The notes under the pieces: generated by a model
What the model saw: only the letters and a program-made list of their open reading frames with translations
What the model was told of the DNA's origin: nothing
Databases searched by the model: none
Position numbers and translations under genes: made by a program
Source: Simplicispira metamorpha
GTDB lineage: Bacteria; Pseudomonadota; Gammaproteobacteria; Burkholderiales; Burkholderiaceae_C
Length of the DNA: 64,000 bases
Reading direction: 5' to 3'
NCBI RefSeq assembly: GCF_004341365.1
Contig: NZ_SLXH01000015.1
Coordinates: 1-64,000, forward strand
Shown: piece after piece, positions 1 through 12,053 of the stretch
How the letters are laid out: every line of letters begins with the position of its first letter
How positions within the stretch are numbered: position 1 is the first letter of the stretch

Positions 1-497
1 TGGCACTGCGGGCACAAGCCCAAAAAAAGTGTACCCAGGGCTGACACCTCTGAGCGTGCCCGAACTCAGGCGCCTGCTGTCGAGGCTGCTGTGGGGCGCA
101 TCGCACGGCGCAGACCATATCCTGCACTGGTCTGCCTGGCGCAGGCGACATCAACGACGGGCGCAGCTGTTCCACTACCGGCGTCGGGGATGCATTCCTC
201 CTGAAGAGAATCTACGGCTGTAGTACTAGCCCAACCATGCGAGTTTTTGTCTGACCTATGCATGCCAATTCATAGGATGGGCAGGCTGAGATGCCGCGTA
301 AAGTCCAATTCCAGGCTTGATGATTCAGTGGTAGTGTCAGGTTGTAAGCATTGCAACGCTTGCAAATCGCTACCGAACGGTGTGGATGTTTGCCGCTGTT
401 TCTTTTAGTGTGGCATCCAGCGGTCAAGCCGCCCCCATCGTGCATGTGTGCCGCATGCCCCCTGAGAGTTGTGTATTTCGGCACCACTGGAGGATGT
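1..497. other. Intergenic region, no recognisable gene
   Basis: No convincing gene is visible before the response regulator. Short open frames exist on both strands, but none has a recognisable family signature or a good ribosome binding site. The first bases could be the 3' flank of a gene outside the window. A GGAGG at about 490-494 is the ribosome binding site of the following gene. Confidence 0.5.
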
Positions 498-1292
498 ATG
501 GTCAGAAATGAAAGCGCACAGATCCCGGCAGAACCCACCTGCGCACCGCAGGCACGGGGCCTGGGAGAAGAAGGTCACTTCGGCATGTATTCCCACCCGC
601 CCTCGGTGTGGCCTGACTTCCTGACGGGGCAGGCCGAGCGCCCGGTGCGTGTGTTGCTGGTGGACGACGACGCCCATATCCGCAGAATCATTGCGCAAGA
701 CCTGATGGCCGACCCGCGCACCTTGGTAGTGGCCCAGGCCGCCAGCGTGCGCGAGGGCCGCAAAGCCATCAAACAGCACGAGTTTGACGTGATGCTGGTG
801 GACTTGAACCTGGGCGACGGCGAGGGCCTGGAGCTGCTGGACTACATGAAAACCGCCCGCCCGTCGGCAGAGGCCGTGGTGGTGTCCATCATGGAAAACG
901 ACGAAAAAGTGCTGCGCGCCTTTGAGCTGGGTGCAGTGGGCTTTTGGGTCAAGAACTCCTGGTTTGGCAACTATGCGCAGGCCGTGCTGCAAGTGGCCAA
1001 TGGGGGCGCCTCCATCACGCCCCTGCTGGCGCGGCGCTTGTTGCAGCGCTTTGAGCAAGCCAACGGCCACACCGCCAAGCGCCGAGCGCCCGACGAGGCC
1101 GAGCGCCTGTCCGCCCGCGAAAAAGAAGTGCTGCGCATGGTGGCCAGCGGTTACACCAGTACCGAAATTGGCACCCGTTTGCTCATCAGCACCATGACCG
1201 TGAACACCCACGTCAGAAACATTTACCGCAAGCTGCAGGTGCGGACACGGGCCCAGGCGGTGCGATTTGCATCACTCCGGGGCCTTTTTTAA
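498..1292 (+). CDS. NarL/FixJ-family response regulator
   Basis: This is a DNA-binding response regulator of a two-component system. The receiver domain spans about residues 50-165: the acidic triplet VDDD is at about 55-58 and the phospho-acceptor Asp is in VDLNLGDG, about residue 102. A LuxR-type helix-turn-helix lies at about 205-255 (LSAREKEVLRMVASGY, then NTHVRNIYRKL). The start at 498 is chosen because GGAGG lies just upstream. It gives 264 residues and an unusual 45-residue N-terminal extension, and ATG at 585 is an alternative that removes most of it. The 3' end overlaps or directly abuts the sensor kinase, so the two genes should form one signalling pair. The stimulus and target genes are not evident. 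Confidence 0.9.
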   Translation: MVRNESAQIPAEPTCAPQARGLGEEGHFGMYSHPPSVWPDFLTGQAERPVRVLLVDDDAHIRRIIAQDLMADPRTLVVAQAASVREGRKAIKQHEFDVMLVDLNLGDGEGLELLDYMKTARPSAEAVVVSIMENDEKVLRAFELGAVGFWVKNSWFGNYAQAVLQVANGGASITPLLARRLLQRFEQANGHTAKRRAPDEAERLSAREKEVLRMVASGYTSTEIGTRLLISTMTVNTHVRNIYRKLQVRTRAQAVRFASLRGLF

Positions 1293-2163
1293 CCCCGTCG
1301 CATGGTTTGTTGCCATGTTTCGCACCCACCCACCCCGTTTTGCGCTGGCCAGCGTGGCCATCTGGAGCGCCCTGTGCCTGTTGACCCTGGTCATCGTGTG
1401 GCGGTGCTGGTCGCAGAGCACGCCCAGCCTGCGCTACCTCTCCATCATCGAGATAGCGCTGACCGTCAGCCTGGGCGCACTCTTGTGGATGCACCTGCCC
1501 CGGGCTTTGCAGTGGCAACCACGCCGCAGCGTGCGCCCCAGCCCGGAGCTGCAAGCCGAGCGCAAGCGCATCGCGCGCGATTTGCACGACCACGTGGGCT
1601 CACAACTGGTCGGCGCCATGGCCTTGCTGGACGCTGCCGTGCCTGCCCAGGCGCAGGCCCTGCGGGCGCTGGAGCAGTGCCTGCTGGACTTGCGTCTGGT
1701 GGTCGATTCCATGGACGGCAACGACGAATCGCTCCCCGAGCGCCTGGCGCGCCTGCGCCACCGCATGCAGCCCGTGCTGGAGCGCCAGGGCATACAGGTG
1801 GTGTGGGACGTGGACTGCCCAAGCGATGCCACGCCGCCGGTGGGTGAGCGGGCCGCACACCTGGCGTGCATTGCCCAGGAGGCGCTGAGCAATGTGCTGC
1901 AACATTCCGGTGCCACGCAGGTGCAGGTGCGCATGGTGTACGTGCCCGACAGGGGCCATTGGCAGCTGGACATCAGCGACAACGGCACGGGCTTGCCCAC
2001 CGAACTGGCGTGGAGTTCCTGGGGCAGGGGGCTGACGGGCATGCAAGAGCGCGCAAAACTGGCCCGGGGCCGCCTGCACCTGCTGCGCCCGCAGCGCGGC
2101 GGCACCTGCGTGCGCATCGTGCTGCCTTGCGCCGACAGCGCCAGCCCAGGGCATTCACCGTGA
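1267..2163 (+). CDS. NarX/DegS-type sensor histidine kinase
   Basis: This is a membrane sensor kinase and the likely partner of the preceding NarL-type regulator. Two hydrophobic segments near the N-terminus (about residues 25-45 and 57-76) are separated by a short loop, so there is almost no periplasmic sensor domain. The HisKA_3 dimerisation motif RKRIARDLHDHVGSQ carries the phosphorylated His. The ATPase domain follows, with N-box EALSNVLQHSGA, then DISDNGTGLP and GRGLTGMQERA. The frame opens with TTG at 1267, overlapping the regulator by 26 bases; ATG at 1315 is an equally possible start. The function as a kinase is clear from the motifs, but the signal sensed is unknown. Confidence 0.88.
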   Translation: MHHSGAFFNPVAWFVAMFRTHPPRFALASVAIWSALCLLTLVIVWRCWSQSTPSLRYLSIIEIALTVSLGALLWMHLPRALQWQPRRSVRPSPELQAERKRIARDLHDHVGSQLVGAMALLDAAVPAQAQALRALEQCLLDLRLVVDSMDGNDESLPERLARLRHRMQPVLERQGIQVVWDVDCPSDATPPVGERAAHLACIAQEALSNVLQHSGATQVQVRMVYVPDRGHWQLDISDNGTGLPTELAWSSWGRGLTGMQERAKLARGRLHLLRPQRGGTCVRIVLPCADSASPGHSP

Positions 2164-2168
2164 CTGAC

Positions 2169-2231
2169 AATTTGAGCCAAAACAGGCGCTAAAGCCCGCC
2201 AGTAGTGCGCTATAAGCTATCAAAAAAGTAG
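2169..2231 (+). repeat. Dispersed palindromic repeat, copy 1 (divergent)
   Basis: One of 11 copies of an approximately 55-60 bp element recognised by AAATT-GGC, then GCGC arms around a variable centre, then the ending AGCTATCAAAA. This copy lies between the kinase gene and tex, ends in AGCTATCAAAAAAGTAG, and is among the more divergent. Confidence 0.6.
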
Positions 2232-2333
2232 TGTTTTGGGGTGCTGGCAACGGCCCTGTGCGGGCTGTTTGCCACCCTGCCTGTGGCAAACTTGCCCGCT
2301 TCTCCTGACCATGTGCCGTGGGGCACCAGAGCA

Positions 2334-4709
<2,376 letters not shown>

Positions 4710-4733
4710 GCGCGCCCGAAAAAAGGCCTATTG

Positions 4734-5918
4734 ATGTTGACGCCAGAATTTGTACAAGCGCTACTGACCGATTTGGAATCTGACTGCATCGAACGCACTA
4801 CCTCGACCAGCAACACCGACAAGTTCGCCCAGGCCATTTGTGCGTTCGGCAACGACTATCCAGGCCACCGGCAGCCTGGGTACCTCATCGTGGGTGCAAA
4901 CGACGATGGCACCCCTTGTGGTTTGGACGTGACCGACGAGTTATTGCGCAATCTGGCTGCCATCCGCGCAGATGGCAATGTGCTTCCACCGCCAGCCATG
5001 ACCGTCGAAAAAGTGGTGCTGTCCACCGGAGACGTTGCAGTGGTGACTGTGCAGCCCTCCACGGTTCCACCTATTCGCTACAAAGGCCGCGTTTATATTC
5101 GTACTGGGCCACGTAAAAGTATTGCCAACGAACAGGAAGAGCGCATTCTTTCGGAGCGCCGGGCCAGCCTGGTTACCACCTTCGATGCCCACCCGGTACC
5201 TGAAGCGACGCTGACCGACCTGACGATGCGGTTGTTCGATGAATATCGAATGCAAACCGTCGATTCCGACACCATTGCAGCCAACCACCGCACCACGGAG
5301 GAGAAGTTGGCGTCGCTGCGCTGCTACGACCTCACCGCTGGCAGGCCCACGGTGGCAGGGCTCTTGCTGTTTGGCTCCAATGCGCGCTATTTTTTGCCCG
5401 GTGCTTACGTCCAGTTCTTGAAATTTCCTGGCCATGGAATGACGGAGCGCCCAGACGATGAAAGCGAGGTTTCCGGAGACTTGCGTACCGTGGTGGAAAC
5501 CATGCGGCAAAAAATCATGGCTTACAACCCGGTTCGCTCCTTGCAAGGAGAAGGGTTTCAAGATCGCTCTGGGGCTGATTACCCTGAGTGGGCATTGCGC
5601 GAGTTGTTTCACAACGCCATCATCCACCGCGACTACCAGTCCAACACCCCTGTGCGTTTTTACTGGTTTGCTGACCGCATCGAGATCCAAAGTGCAGGCG
5701 GCCTTTATGGCGAAGTGACCCCCGCAACCTTGACGCGGCGCAACAGCTATCGCAACCCTGTGTTGGCTGAAGCCATGAAGTCGATGAACTACGTCAACCG
5801 TTACGGCTACGGGATTCAGCGGGCACAAGATCTCTTGGCAGCCAACGGCAATCCACCTGCCGAATTTGAGATTGACGACAAAGTGTTCCTCGTCACCATC
5901 CGCAGGAGATCCTCATGA
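4734..5918 (+). CDS. AlbA_2/Schlafen-like domain protein with RecG-like ATP-binding domain
   Basis: This protein belongs to the family annotated as putative DNA-binding or ATP-binding proteins (COG2865-like). An AlbA_2/Schlafen-type domain covers about residues 10-130 (FAQAICAFGNDYPG, then YLIVGANDDGTPCGL). The C-terminal half carries a GHKL-like ATP-binding fold: ELFHNAIIHRDY as N-box, DRIEIQSAGGLYG, then RYGYGIQRAQ. ATG 4734 is preferred over the adjoining TTG at 4731. The stop codon overlaps the start of the ParA-like gene by four bases, so the pair is co-translated. Base composition looks lower in GC than in tex and the HDOD gene on either side, suggesting acquisition by transfer. The exact function is unknown; regulation or defence are both possible. 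Confidence 0.8.
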   Translation: MLTPEFVQALLTDLESDCIERTTSTSNTDKFAQAICAFGNDYPGHRQPGYLIVGANDDGTPCGLDVTDELLRNLAAIRADGNVLPPPAMTVEKVVLSTGDVAVVTVQPSTVPPIRYKGRVYIRTGPRKSIANEQEERILSERRASLVTTFDAHPVPEATLTDLTMRLFDEYRMQTVDSDTIAANHRTTEEKLASLRCYDLTAGRPTVAGLLLFGSNARYFLPGAYVQFLKFPGHGMTERPDDESEVSGDLRTVVETMRQKIMAYNPVRSLQGEGFQDRSGADYPEWALRELFHNAIIHRDYQSNTPVRFYWFADRIEIQSAGGLYGEVTPATLTRRNSYRNPVLAEAMKSMNYVNRYGYGIQRAQDLLAANGNPPAEFEIDDKVFLVTIRRRSS

Positions 5919-6898
5919 AAAGCGTTGCCTTTTTCAACAACAAAGGTGGCGTGGGCAAAACTTCGCTTATCTATCACTTGGCGTGGATGTTTGCCGAGCG
6001 TGGCGTCAACGTGCTGGCGGTGGATCTGGATCCACAAGCTAACCTTACCTCCATGTTTCTGGACGAGGAGCGGCTCGAAGAACTTTGGCCCGATGGTGAG
6101 CACCCGGAAACGGTATACGGCTCCATACAGCCGATATTGCGTGGCATTGGTGATATTGCAATGCCTCACGTTGAAAAACTGGCACCCACACTGGGGCTCA
6201 TACCGGGTGACTTGGGTTTATCACGCTTTGAAGACAAGCTCTCTGATGCATGGCCGCGCTGCCACAACCGCGACGAGGCAGCCTTTCGCACTATGACTGC
6301 ATTCCATCGAATGGTTTTGCAAGGGGCGCAGTGGGGGGCTGACATTGCTTTGATTGACGTTGGCCCCAATCTCGGTGCCATCAACCGCGCAGCACTGATT
6401 GCATCAGACCAAGTAGTCGTGCCATTGGGGGCAGACTTGTTTTCGTTGCAAGGGCTGAAAAACCTCGGGCCAACCCTTCGCGAATGGCGGCAAACTTGGA
6501 AAGAGTTGGTACCAAAGGCACCTGCGGACCTAGCGACGCCAACAGGCCAAATGCAACCCATTGGCTACGTGGTGAGCCAGCACGGTATCCGGGAGAGTCG
6601 GCCCGTCAAGTCTTATCAGCGTTGGGTTGATCGCATTCCATCGGTATATCGGGAGGCTGTACTGAATGAGTCTGCGTCCAAAGTACCCACGCCTTCGTCA
6701 GACCCTTACGCTCTGGCCTTGCTCAAACACTACCGCAGCCTGATGCCCATGGCCATGGATGCGCGCAAACCCATGTTCGCCTTGCGCGCTGCTGACGGTG
6801 CTATTGGTTCCCACATTGAGGCCGTGCGTGCCTGCTACGACGACTTTTCTCAATTGGCCCGGAAAGTGGCTAATCATGCTGGCCTGGCTCTTGGCTAG
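5915..6898 (+). CDS. ParA-like AAA ATPase (AAA_31 type)
   Basis: This is a deviant Walker-type ATPase of the ParA/Soj/MinD superfamily. The deviant Walker A motif is near the N-terminus ([11 protein letters not shown]), followed by VDLDPQANLTSMFL and a Walker B-like segment LIDVGPNLGAINRAAL. The length, 327 residues, exceeds that of plain chromosomal ParA because of a C-terminal extension. The start codon overlaps the stop of the AlbA_2-domain gene, so the two work as one unit. No parB or parS-like partner follows, and the position inside the core chromosome between tex and an HDOD gene argues against an ordinary partition role. I infer a two-gene accessory module of unknown function. Confidence 0.8.
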   Translation: MKSVAFFNNKGGVGKTSLIYHLAWMFAERGVNVLAVDLDPQANLTSMFLDEERLEELWPDGEHPETVYGSIQPILRGIGDIAMPHVEKLAPTLGLIPGDLGLSRFEDKLSDAWPRCHNRDEAAFRTMTAFHRMVLQGAQWGADIALIDVGPNLGAINRAALIASDQVVVPLGADLFSLQGLKNLGPTLREWRQTWKELVPKAPADLATPTGQMQPIGYVVSQHGIRESRPVKSYQRWVDRIPSVYREAVLNESASKVPTPSSDPYALALLKHYRSLMPMAMDARKPMFALRAADGAIGSHIEAVRACYDDFSQLARKVANHAGLALG

Positions 6899-6933
6899 TT
6901 GTTAGAAATTTCGTTCTACAAACTCACGTCCCC

Positions 6934-7758
6934 ATGGATCTGAACGCCCTGTTGGCCACGCCCCTTGCGCTGCCCAGCCAGCCGCGCGCGGTGGCATTGC
7001 TGATGAACGAGCTGGCGCACGACGAGCCCAATCTGCGCCGTGCCAACCAGCTGTTTGGCACCGACCCGGCGCTGGCGGCGCGCCTGCTGGAGCAGGCCAA
7101 TGGTGATGGCTTTGCCCTCTCGGGCCAGATCGCCGGTATCTCCGAGGCGCTGGCGCTGCTGGACGTGGCGCAGCTGCGTGCGCTGGTGCGCAGCGCGCCG
7201 CTGGGCACCACCTCGCGCTCGGTGCCGGGCATGAACATGCAGCAGTTTTGGCGCTACAGCCGCAACACCGCCAAGCTGGCCCGATCCCTGGCGGGCAGCG
7301 TGCAGCAAAGCCAGGTGGCGGCCTACACCGCAGGCCTGCTGCACGCGCTGGGCGAGCTGATCATCCACCTGGCGCACCCGGACAAGGTGCAGTCGCTCAA
7401 CACGCTGGTATCTCCGCTGGACGTGCGCCGTGGCAAGGTGGAGCAGCGCATTTTTGGCTTTGGCTACGGCACCGTCAGCGCGGCCCTGGCCCGGCGCTGG
7501 CATTTGCCCCAGGCGGTGGTGGACGCGCTGCACCACCAGCACGCCCCTTTTGACAACCACGCCTACGAGCCTTTGGCAGGCGTGCTGCACCTGGCCTCGT
7601 GGCGGGCCCGTGCGCGCGAGGCCGGTTGGGGCGACAAGGAGATGGCGGTGACGTTTCCCGGCGAAGTCGGGCTGGTGCTGGGGCTGGACATCGACATGGT
7701 GTTGCAGCAAGACCCCATCGACTGGCTGGCCCGCCCCGAACCCGAAGACGCCTGGTAA
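6934..7758 (+). CDS. HDOD-domain signalling protein
   Basis: The 274-residue product matches the HDOD family, relatives of HD phosphohydrolases that usually lack catalytic metal ligands and act in signalling, motility or stress control. The domain covers nearly the whole protein; characteristic pieces are the N-terminal LPSQPRAVALLMNELAHD, the middle ISEALALLDVAQLRALV, and AAYTAGLLHALGELI. The later segment LPQAVVDALHHQHAP corresponds to the last conserved helices. It stands alone between the ParA-like gene and the divergently unrelated ars operon. A GC-rich hairpin (GCGCCC/GGGCGC at about 7759-7777) follows the stop, without a T tract. No target can be predicted. Confidence 0.82.
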   Translation: MDLNALLATPLALPSQPRAVALLMNELAHDEPNLRRANQLFGTDPALAARLLEQANGDGFALSGQIAGISEALALLDVAQLRALVRSAPLGTTSRSVPGMNMQQFWRYSRNTAKLARSLAGSVQQSQVAAYTAGLLHALGELIIHLAHPDKVQSLNTLVSPLDVRRGKVEQRIFGFGYGTVSAALARRWHLPQAVVDALHHQHAPFDNHAYEPLAGVLHLASWRARAREAGWGDKEMAVTFPGEVGLVLGLDIDMVLQQDPIDWLARPEPEDAW

Positions 7759-7801
7759 GCGCCCGGCGAATGGGCGCTGCGCGGTCGCAGTGGATTCTTT
7801 A

Positions 7802-7836
7802 TTGCAATATTTCAACTATTGTTGAATAATTGCTGA
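7802..7836 (+). promoter_or_regulatory. ars operon promoter and ArsR operator
   Basis: A perfect inverted repeat TTCAAC-TATT-GTTGAA lies at 7811-7826. It extends to imperfect 12-base arms (7805-7832) by CAAT and ATTG. It overlaps a plausible sigma-70 promoter, TTGCAA (7802-7807), 17 bases, AATAAT (7825-7830). Binding of the ArsR dimer here would block RNA polymerase. The predicted transcription start falls at or within a base or two of the arsR start codon at 7837, so the first gene may be translated from a leaderless mRNA. Confidence 0.65.
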
Positions 7837-8172
7837 ATGGAAAAAACCACTGCTACCACTGTGTTTGAGTCGCTGGCTTCGGGCGTGCGCCTGGATGTGT
7901 TTCGCCTGCTGGTGCGCCAAGGCCCCGAGGGCTTGGTGGCGGGCGAGATTGCGGCGGAACTGGAGCTTCCGCCCACCAATTTGTCGTTTCACCTGAAGGC
8001 GCTGACGCAGGCGGGTTTGCTCACCGTGGTGCAAGAGGGGCGCTACCAGCGTTACCGCGCCAACATCGCCCTGATGACCGAGCTGATCGCCTACCTCACC
8101 GCAGAGTGCTGTGCTGGCAATCCCAGCCTGTGCCTGGGCAGTGATGCCCCGGTGGCTTGTACCGGCGCCTGA
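7837..8172 (+). CDS. arsR: ArsR-type As(III)-responsive repressor
   Basis: This is a small winged-helix repressor (111 residues) of the ArsR/SmtB family and the first gene of the arsenic operon. The recognition helix region is ELPPTNLSFHLKALTQAGLL. Unlike E. coli ArsR, which has its cysteines in the DNA-binding helix, this protein places them near the C-terminus: Cys91, Cys92 and Cys99 (ECCAGNPSLC), with another Cys at 108. This resembles the Acidithiobacillus-type ArsR, in which a C-terminal cysteine triad binds As(III). It sits directly behind a palindromic operator, so autoregulation of the operon is the natural reading. No separate ribosome binding site is visible if transcription starts at the ATG. 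Confidence 0.92.
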   Translation: MEKTTATTVFESLASGVRLDVFRLLVRQGPEGLVAGEIAAELELPPTNLSFHLKALTQAGLLTVVQEGRYQRYRANIALMTELIAYLTAECCAGNPSLCLGSDAPVACTGA

Positions 8173-8216
8173 GTCCGCCACAACACCCCATTTCTTACTC
8201 TCCCAACGGACGCACC

Positions 8217-8717
8217 ATGCTCAACGTTCTGTTTCTTTGCACCCACAACGCGGCCCGCAGCATCCTGGCCGAGGCCTTGTTGAACCACCTGGCCGCTCAG
8301 GAAGAGGTGCCGCGTTTTCGCGCGTATTCCGCAGGCAGCAGTCCGCGTGAGCACCAGCAGCCCCACCCCATGGCACTGCAAACGCTGGCCCATGCAGGCA
8401 TCTCCACGCAAGGACTGCGCAGCAAAAGCTGGGACGAGTTTGCAGCCCCCGGCGCCCCGCACATGGACGTGGTGATCACTGTGTGCGACAACGCTGCGGG
8501 CGAGGTGTGCCCTGTCTGGCCCGGCCACCCGGCCACGGCGCACTGGGGTTATGCCGATCCCTCGGAGGGCAATTTGTCCGAAGCGCAGCAGCGCGACGCT
8601 TTTCGGCAAACGCTGCACGCCATGGGCAAGCGCCTGGAGCTGCTGCTGAGCCTGCCCACCGACAAACTGCACAAAGCGCTGTTGCAAGACACGGTTCGCA
8701 CCCTGGCCACGCCGTAG
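8217..8717 (+). CDS. arsC: Arsenate reductase, LMW-phosphatase (thioredoxin) type
   Basis: The enzyme reduces As(V) to As(III) in the cytoplasm so that the efflux system can export it. The 166-residue product has the low-molecular-weight phosphatase P-loop at the N-terminus, FLCTHNAARS (CX5R, Cys8). A second conserved cysteine segment follows, ITVCDNAAGEVCPVWPG, typical of the family that recycles through an intramolecular disulfide and thioredoxin. Start 8217 is chosen because the P-loop must lie within the first 15 residues; the frame opens 60 bases earlier. It lies between arsR and arsD, and a second, unrelated arsenate reductase ends the operon. Confidence 0.93.
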   Translation: MLNVLFLCTHNAARSILAEALLNHLAAQEEVPRFRAYSAGSSPREHQQPHPMALQTLAHAGISTQGLRSKSWDEFAAPGAPHMDVVITVCDNAAGEVCPVWPGHPATAHWGYADPSEGNLSEAQQRDAFRQTLHAMGKRLELLLSLPTDKLHKALLQDTVRTLATP

Positions 8718-8770
8718 CCCGGGCTACTGCGCCATCCCCTCCATTTTTTGTTCCACCGAAAGGTCACACC

Positions 8771-9187
8771 ATGTCCACCATTGAAATTTTTGATCCGGCC
8801 CTGTGTTGCAGCACCGGCGTTTGCGGCGTCGAAGTGGACCAGCAGTTGGTCAACGCTGCCGCTGATGTGGACTGGGCGCGCCAAAACGGCGCCCAGATCG
8901 AGCGCTTTAACCTGGCGCAGCAGCCCATGGCATTTGCTGACAACGCCCAGGTCAAGGCCATGCTGCAACGCTCGGGCCAGGAGGCTTTGCCACTGACGCT
9001 GGTTGATGGCGAAGTGGCCTTGGCCGGGCGCTACCCCACCCGCACCCAACTGGCGCGCTGGGCTGGATTGGCCGAACCCGCTCCAGCAGCCCCTGCTGCG
9101 GGTGCTTGCTGCACGCCCCCCCAAGCCGCTGCCGAGCCCCGCACGGGCGGCTGCTGTGGTGGCAGCACTGGCAGCCGCTGCTGCTGA
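8771..9187 (+). CDS. arsD: Arsenite metallochaperone ArsD
   Basis: ArsD delivers As(III) to the ArsA ATPase and can act as a weak secondary repressor. The 138-residue product has the diagnostic N-terminal cysteines at positions 12, 13 and 18 (PALCCSTGVCG), which are essential for chaperone activity in the family. It also has vicinal cysteine pairs in the C-terminal tail (GACC, GGCCGG and a terminal CC), as in the longer plasmid-type ArsD. The thioredoxin-like core includes LPLTLVDGEVALAGRYP. An AAAGG ribosome binding site precedes ATG 8771. It is followed immediately by arsA, the expected partner. Confidence 0.93.
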   Translation: MSTIEIFDPALCCSTGVCGVEVDQQLVNAAADVDWARQNGAQIERFNLAQQPMAFADNAQVKAMLQRSGQEALPLTLVDGEVALAGRYPTRTQLARWAGLAEPAPAAPAAGACCTPPQAAAEPRTGGCCGGSTGSRCC

Positions 9188-9226
9188 CGCGGCGCACCCA
9201 GATTGCACTGTTTGAAAGGCTTTCCC

Positions 9227-11014
9227 ATGCAGTTTCTCGACAACGCCCCGCGTTTTTTGTTTTTTACCGGCAAGGGCGGCGTGGGAAAAACCTCGCTGGC
9301 CTGCGCTGCGGCGGTGCAGTTGGCGGCGCAGGGCCAGCGCGTGCTGCTGGTCAGCACCGACCCGGCCTCCAATGTGGGGCAGGTGTTTGGCCTGCCCATT
9401 GGCAACCAGATCACAGCCATCCCCGAGGTGCCCCGCCTGTGGGCGTTGGAGATTGACCCCCAGGCTGCCGCCCAGGGCTACCGCGACCGCATCGTTGGCC
9501 CGGTGCGCGGCGTGCTGCCCGACGACGTGGTCAAAGGCATTGAAGAGCAGCTCTCGGGGGCCTGCACCACCGAGATTGCTGCCTTTGACGAGTTCACCGC
9601 GCTGCTGACCGATGGCAGTCTGGATGCGCGCTACGACCACATCCTGTTCGACACCGCGCCCACGGGCCACACCATCCGGCTGTTGCAGCTGCCGGGCGCG
9701 TGGAGCGGTTTTTTAGAGGCCGGCAAGGGCGATGCGTCTTGCCTGGGGCCGCTGGCTGGGCTGGAGAAGCAGCGCAGCCAATACCAGGCCGCAGTGGCCG
9801 CGTTGGCCGATGGCGAGCGCACCCGGCTCGTACTGGTGGCGCGGGCACAGCCCTCATCGCTGCGCGAAGCCGCCCGCACCCACGACGAGCTGCACGCCAT
9901 CGGGCTGGGCCAGCAGCATCTGGTGGTCAACGGGGTGTTGGCGCCCGAAGAGGCCGCGCACGACCCGCTGGCCGCTGCCATCTGCCAGCGCGAGCAGGCC
10001 ATGCTGGCGGCCATGCCCGCTGCCTTGCAGGCGCTGCCCACCGATGTGATTGCGCTCAAGCCGTTCAATCTGGTCGGGCTCGATGCCTTGCGCCAACTGC
10101 TGGTGCCTGCCACCCCGGCCACCCCGCAGGCCGCTGCTGCCGATGCCTTGCCCCAGGCGGCCATTGCTGCGCCGCGTTTGTCTGATTTGGTCGACGCCAT
10201 TGCCGCCGACGGCCATGGCCTGGTCATGCTGATGGGCAAGGGCGGTGTGGGCAAAACCACGCTGGCTGCTGCGCTGGCCGTGGCGCTGGCGCAGCGTGGC
10301 CTGCCGGTTCACCTGACCACTTCAGACCCGGCAGCGCATTTGGTCGAAACCCTGGGTGGTGCGCTGGAGCACCTGAGCGTGAGCCGCATCGACCCCCATG
10401 AAGTGACCCAGCGCTACCGCGAAAAAGTGCTGGCCAGCAAGGGCGCCCAGCTTGATGCGGCGGGCCGGGCGTTGCTGGAGGAAGACCTGCGCTCGCCCTG
10501 CACCGAAGAAATCGCCGTGTTCCAGGCTTTTTCGCGCGTGATCCGCGAGGCGGGCAAGAAATTTGTGGTGATGGACACCGCGCCCACCGGCCACACCCTG
10601 CTGCTGCTGGACGCCACGGGCGCCTACCACCGCGACATCGTGCGCCAGATGGGCAGCACGGGCGTTCACTTCACCACGCCGATGATGCAGCTGCAAGACC
10701 CGAAGCAAACCAAGGTGTTGTTGGTCACGCTGGCCGAAACCACGCCCGTGCTGGAAGCGGCGCACCTGCAAGAAGACCTGCGCCGCGCGGGCATTGCGCC
10801 CTGGGCCTGGGTCGTCAATAACAGCGTGGCAGCGGCCCACGTCAGTTCGCCACTGCTGCGCCAGCGCGCGCGCAATGAGCTGCGCGAGATCGACGCCGTG
10901 GCCACACAGCACGCCACGCGCTATGCCGTAGTGCCCCTGCTGGCACAGGAGCCCGTGGGTGTGCCGCGCCTGCTGGCGCTGGCCAGTGCCGATATTTCTT
11001 CTTCCGGAGTCTGA
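9227..11014 (+). CDS. arsA: Arsenite-stimulated efflux ATPase ArsA
   Basis: ArsA is the catalytic ATPase that energises arsenite export with its membrane partner. The 595-residue protein is the classical tandem form with two homologous halves. The first P-loop is [10 protein letters not shown] at about residues 14-23, and the second is [10 protein letters not shown] at about 336-345. Each half has the family motif DTAPTGHT. The metal-site cysteines are visible in [19 protein letters not shown] and [14 protein letters not shown] 9227 is used, since an upstream in-frame TTG at 9203 adds only eight residues. The downstream pump is Acr3 rather than ArsB, a combination known from other ars operons. 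Confidence 0.94.
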   Translation: MQFLDNAPRFLFFTGKGGVGKTSLACAAAVQLAAQGQRVLLVSTDPASNVGQVFGLPIGNQITAIPEVPRLWALEIDPQAAAQGYRDRIVGPVRGVLPDDVVKGIEEQLSGACTTEIAAFDEFTALLTDGSLDARYDHILFDTAPTGHTIRLLQLPGAWSGFLEAGKGDASCLGPLAGLEKQRSQYQAAVAALADGERTRLVLVARAQPSSLREAARTHDELHAIGLGQQHLVVNGVLAPEEAAHDPLAAAICQREQAMLAAMPAALQALPTDVIALKPFNLVGLDALRQLLVPATPATPQAAAADALPQAAIAAPRLSDLVDAIAADGHGLVMLMGKGGVGKTTLAAALAVALAQRGLPVHLTTSDPAAHLVETLGGALEHLSVSRIDPHEVTQRYREKVLASKGAQLDAAGRALLEEDLRSPCTEEIAVFQAFSRVIREAGKKFVVMDTAPTGHTLLLLDATGAYHRDIVRQMGSTGVHFTTPMMQLQDPKQTKVLLVTLAETTPVLEAAHLQEDLRRAGIAPWAWVVNNSVAAAHVSSPLLRQRARNELREIDAVATQHATRYAVVPLLAQEPVGVPRLLALASADISSSGV

Positions 11015-11015
11015 G

Positions 11016-12041
<1,026 letters not shown>

Positions 12042-12053
12042 TTAGATGACTCT

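Noticed and set aside
1-237. 3' end of a pilin-like gene (Cys-rich frame near 60-237)
   Set aside because: Stops interrupt the frame at 42 and 51, and the Cys pattern does not match a pilin disulfide loop.
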